The notes beneath the pieces are model-generated. The model worked only from the letters and a program-made list of their open reading frames with translations. It was not told where the DNA came from and made no database searches. A stretch of 9,849 nt of DNA, from the NCBI GenBank assembly GCA_002790175.1, contig PFUQ01000124.1:1-9849 (forward strand), read 5' to 3'. The position numbers and the translations under genes are program-made. Below, one piece after another: positions 8,339 to 9,849 of the stretch (its first letter is position 1; each line of letters starts with the position of its first letter). This DNA comes from Flavobacteriales bacterium CG_4_9_14_3_um_filter_32_8. Lineage in GTDB: Bacteria > Bacteroidota > Bacteroidia > Flavobacteriales_E > Vicingaceae.

Positions 8339-8400
8339 CAGTTACGGTTTACAGTTAACTGCCAACCGTGAACTGTGATCTGAAAAACTGATAACTGAAA
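8339..8400. repeat. Palindromic array of degenerate heptamers (ACTGNNA type)
   Basis: Between the permease and the response regulator, CTG or CCG cores recur on the plus strand at 8359, 8366, 8373, 8380, 8388 and 8395 (steps 7, 7, 7, 8, 7). The reverse cores CAG, CGG and CAG lie at 8339, 8345 and 8352. The units read ACTGCCA, ACCGTGA, ACTGTGA, TCTGAAA, ACTGATA, ACTGAAA. Bases 8339-8375 form a near-palindrome centred on CAGTTAACTG (8352-8361): 16 base pairs, two mismatches and one bulged G at 8370. No T run follows, so it is not a standard terminator. It could be a hairpin that processes or stabilises mRNA, a protein site, or a dispersed intergenic repeat. Confidence 0.75.
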
Positions 8401-8409
8401 AACAAAAAA

Positions 8410-9582
8410 ATGACAAGAATATTAATTATAGACGACGAAAGACCGATTAGAAACACACTAAAAGAAATTTTAGAGTACGAAAAATATACAGTTGATGAAG
8501 CTGAAGATGGTTCGGCTGGATTAGAAAAAATTAAATCTGGCAAATACGATTTAATTATGTGCGATATCAAAATGCCTAAAATGGACGGAATAGAAGTTTT
8601 AGAAAAAGCTGTCGATCTTGGAATTGATACTCCGATTGTTATGATTTCTGGGCACGGGACAATAGAAACCGCAGTTGAAGCCTTAAAGAAAGGAGCTTAT
8701 GATTTTATTTCAAAACCATTTGATTTAAATCGTTTATTGGTAACTGTTCGTAATGCTATAGACAGAAAAGAACTAGTACAAGAAACGAAAAAACTAAAAA
8801 GAAAAATAAGTGGTGGAATTGGTGCTACTCAAATTATTGGAGAATCAAAAGGTATTAAGATAGTAAAAGATATGATAGAAAAAGTTGCCTCTAGTGATGC
8901 AAGGGTCTTAATTACTGGAGACAATGGTACTGGTAAAGAATTAGTTGCTCGCAGTCTTCATGAAAAATCAAATCGCTCAAAAGCACCTTTTATCGAAGTA
9001 AATTGTGCAGCTATTCCATCAGAATTAATTGAAAGCGAGCTATTTGGTCACGAAAAAGGAGCGTTTACTTCTGCCATAAAAGACCGAAAAGGATGCTTTG
9101 AACAAGCAGAAGCAGGAACTTTATTTTTAGATGAAATTGGCGACATGAGTCTTTCAGCTCAAGCCAAGGTTTTACGTGCTTTGCAAGAAAGTAAAATTAC
9201 ACGCGTAGGTGGTGAAAAAGAAATAAAAGTTAATGTTCGTGTAATTGCAGCAACCAATAAAGATTTATCAAAAGAAATTGCTCAAGGAAATTTTCGGGAA
9301 GATTTATACCATCGGATTGGTGTAATTCTTATTCATGTGCCATCATTAAATGATAGAAAAGAGGATGTGCCTATTTTAGCCAACCATTTTTTGGAGCAAC
9401 TTTGTCAAGATCACGGCATTGCAACCAAAGAGTTTGATAAAGCAGCTTTAGTGGAATTAAAAAATGTAAATTGGACTGGTAATATTCGAGAACTTCGCAA
9501 TATCGTAGAACGTTTAATTATTCTTTGTGACAAAATCATTACAGCAGCCGATATTAAAATGTACGCCAATCCAAAGGGGTAA
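8410..9582 (+). CDS. Sigma-54-type (NtrC family) response regulator lacking the C-terminal HTH domain
   Basis: A 390-residue two-component response regulator with an AAA+ domain. Receiver, residues 1-120: acidic pair Asp8/Asp9, phosphoacceptor Asp52 in CDIKMP, Ser80 in ISGHG, Lys102 in SKP. AAA+ domain, about 140-370: Walker A GDNGTGKE (170-177), ESELFGHEKGAFTSA (208-222) carrying the sigma-54-contact loop as GAFTSA instead of GAFTGA, Walker B GTLFLDEIGDM (236-246), sensor I ATN (281-283), FREDLYHR with Arg296 and Arg302, and sensor II GNIRELRN (357-364). The protein stops about 20 residues after that, so the Fis-type helix-turn-helix seen in NtrC (total about 460-470) is absent. No such domain is visible in any frame downstream, so this is not a recent frameshift. 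I recall similar HTH-less 385-390 residue regulators in Flavobacteria. No histidine kinase is adjacent. The leader is A-rich without a Shine-Dalgarno. Confidence 0.93.
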   Translation: MTRILIIDDERPIRNTLKEILEYEKYTVDEAEDGSAGLEKIKSGKYDLIMCDIKMPKMDGIEVLEKAVDLGIDTPIVMISGHGTIETAVEALKKGAYDFISKPFDLNRLLVTVRNAIDRKELVQETKKLKRKISGGIGATQIIGESKGIKIVKDMIEKVASSDARVLITGDNGTGKELVARSLHEKSNRSKAPFIEVNCAAIPSELIESELFGHEKGAFTSAIKDRKGCFEQAEAGTLFLDEIGDMSLSAQAKVLRALQESKITRVGGEKEIKVNVRVIAATNKDLSKEIAQGNFREDLYHRIGVILIHVPSLNDRKEDVPILANHFLEQLCQDHGIATKEFDKAALVELKNVNWTGNIRELRNIVERLIILCDKIITAADIKMYANPKG

Positions 9583-9585
9583 AGA

Positions 9586-9849
9586 CTACTTCTCCTTACA
9601 AGTAGAATAAATCATGTAATCTTTGTTTTCTAAATTAGTCCACATTTTATCATATCCAGTTTCTTTTCCTTTTTTTTGAATATAATTAAAATAAAAATCG
9701 GTTTTGTGGGGAAGCAAGTTCTTCATTGATGCCCACAGTACATAAATCGAATGTGATTTTGTTAATATCTCCCATAAAATAATAAAAAAAGCAGAGATAT
9801 TTTTTTCATAGCTTTAGATTTTGGTTCATAATTCATTTTCATTAGTGCT
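9586..9849 (-). pseudogene. 3' end of an unrecognised minus-strand gene split between two reading frames
   Basis: On the minus strand a frame open from the window edge reads through ATG at 9842 (MKMNYEPKSKAMKKISLLF...) and stops at 9762-9764. A second frame, open from 9813 down to the TAG at 9586-9588 (75 codons), begins with hydrophobic residues and ends NLENKDYMIYSTCKEK. A one-base backward shift joins them without a stop, giving at least 85 residues from the ATG at 9842. An open run of 75 codons is unlikely by chance in DNA this AT-rich. The gene would converge on the response regulator with only 3 bases between the stops. The short in-frame ATG at 9724-9726 would otherwise give just 46 residues. 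It may be a decayed gene, a sequencing error in a homopolymer, or a frameshifted gene. I do not recognise the family. The start probably lies outside the window. Confidence 0.45.
9783..9789 (-). other. T-TTT-TTA heptamer in phase for -1 frameshifting
   Basis: Read on the minus strand the codons are CTT TTT TTA (9791-9783), which contain the heptamer T TTT TTA in the zero-frame phase of classical -1 slippery sites. Slipping back one base there leads straight into the second open frame of the gene at 9586-9849. A run of seven A lies just upstream on the same strand (9800-9806), so an ordinary indel in either homopolymer is an equally good or better explanation. Confidence 0.35.

Noticed and set aside
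8355..8570. Minus-strand open frame of 71 codons over the repeat and the receiver domain
   Set aside because: It is antisense to the receiver domain of the response regulator and runs into the repeat; it has no initiation signal or recognisable motif.
9570..9700. A frameshifted helix-turn-helix domain downstream of the response regulator
   Set aside because: I looked for Fis-like sequence in the plus frames after the stop at 9580-9582 and saw none; the region is better explained by a convergent minus-strand gene.

Overview
The window looks like a chromosomal segment of a Bacteroidota bacterium, most likely of the Flavobacteriales or a close relative. The evidence is AT-rich DNA, a giant secreted protein ending in a type IX secretion (gliding-motility-associated, type B) C-terminal domain with SprB-like and PKD modules, a perfect TAnnTTTG promoter box, and start codons that mostly lack a strong Shine-Dalgarno sequence. 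No phage, insertion sequence, CRISPR array, tRNA or rRNA gene was seen.

Layout: positions 1-119 are an AT-rich leader. From 120 to 4436 (+) runs a 1438-residue modular surface or secreted protein, followed by a long perfect hairpin terminator (4461-4508). After about 180 bases of AT-rich spacer comes citrate synthase (4688-5974, +) with an unusually clear ribosome binding site, closed by a strong rho-independent terminator (5991-6020). A short promoter gap then leads to a two-gene ABC exporter operon (ATPase 6084-7034, permease 7027-8334, overlapping by 8 bases). A 75-base gap holding a palindromic heptad repeat separates it from a sigma-54-type response regulator without the usual DNA-binding domain (8410-9582, +). 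The right edge (9586-9849) carries what looks like the 3' end of a minus-strand gene split between two frames, at or near a T-TTT-TTA heptamer.

How the genes relate: the large adhesin-like protein and citrate synthase are independent transcription units, each bounded by a terminator. The NatA/NatB-like pair is one operon. The response regulator lies downstream on the same strand and may be co-transcribed with it or started from the repeat-containing gap; no partner histidine kinase is in view. Most of the window is ordinary core and surface-protein content. I found no convincing new multi-gene system. The points most worth checking are the split minus-strand gene, the palindromic heptad repeat, the domain-truncated sigma-54 activator, the apparently leaderless start of the ABC ATPase, and the internal repeats of the adhesin.
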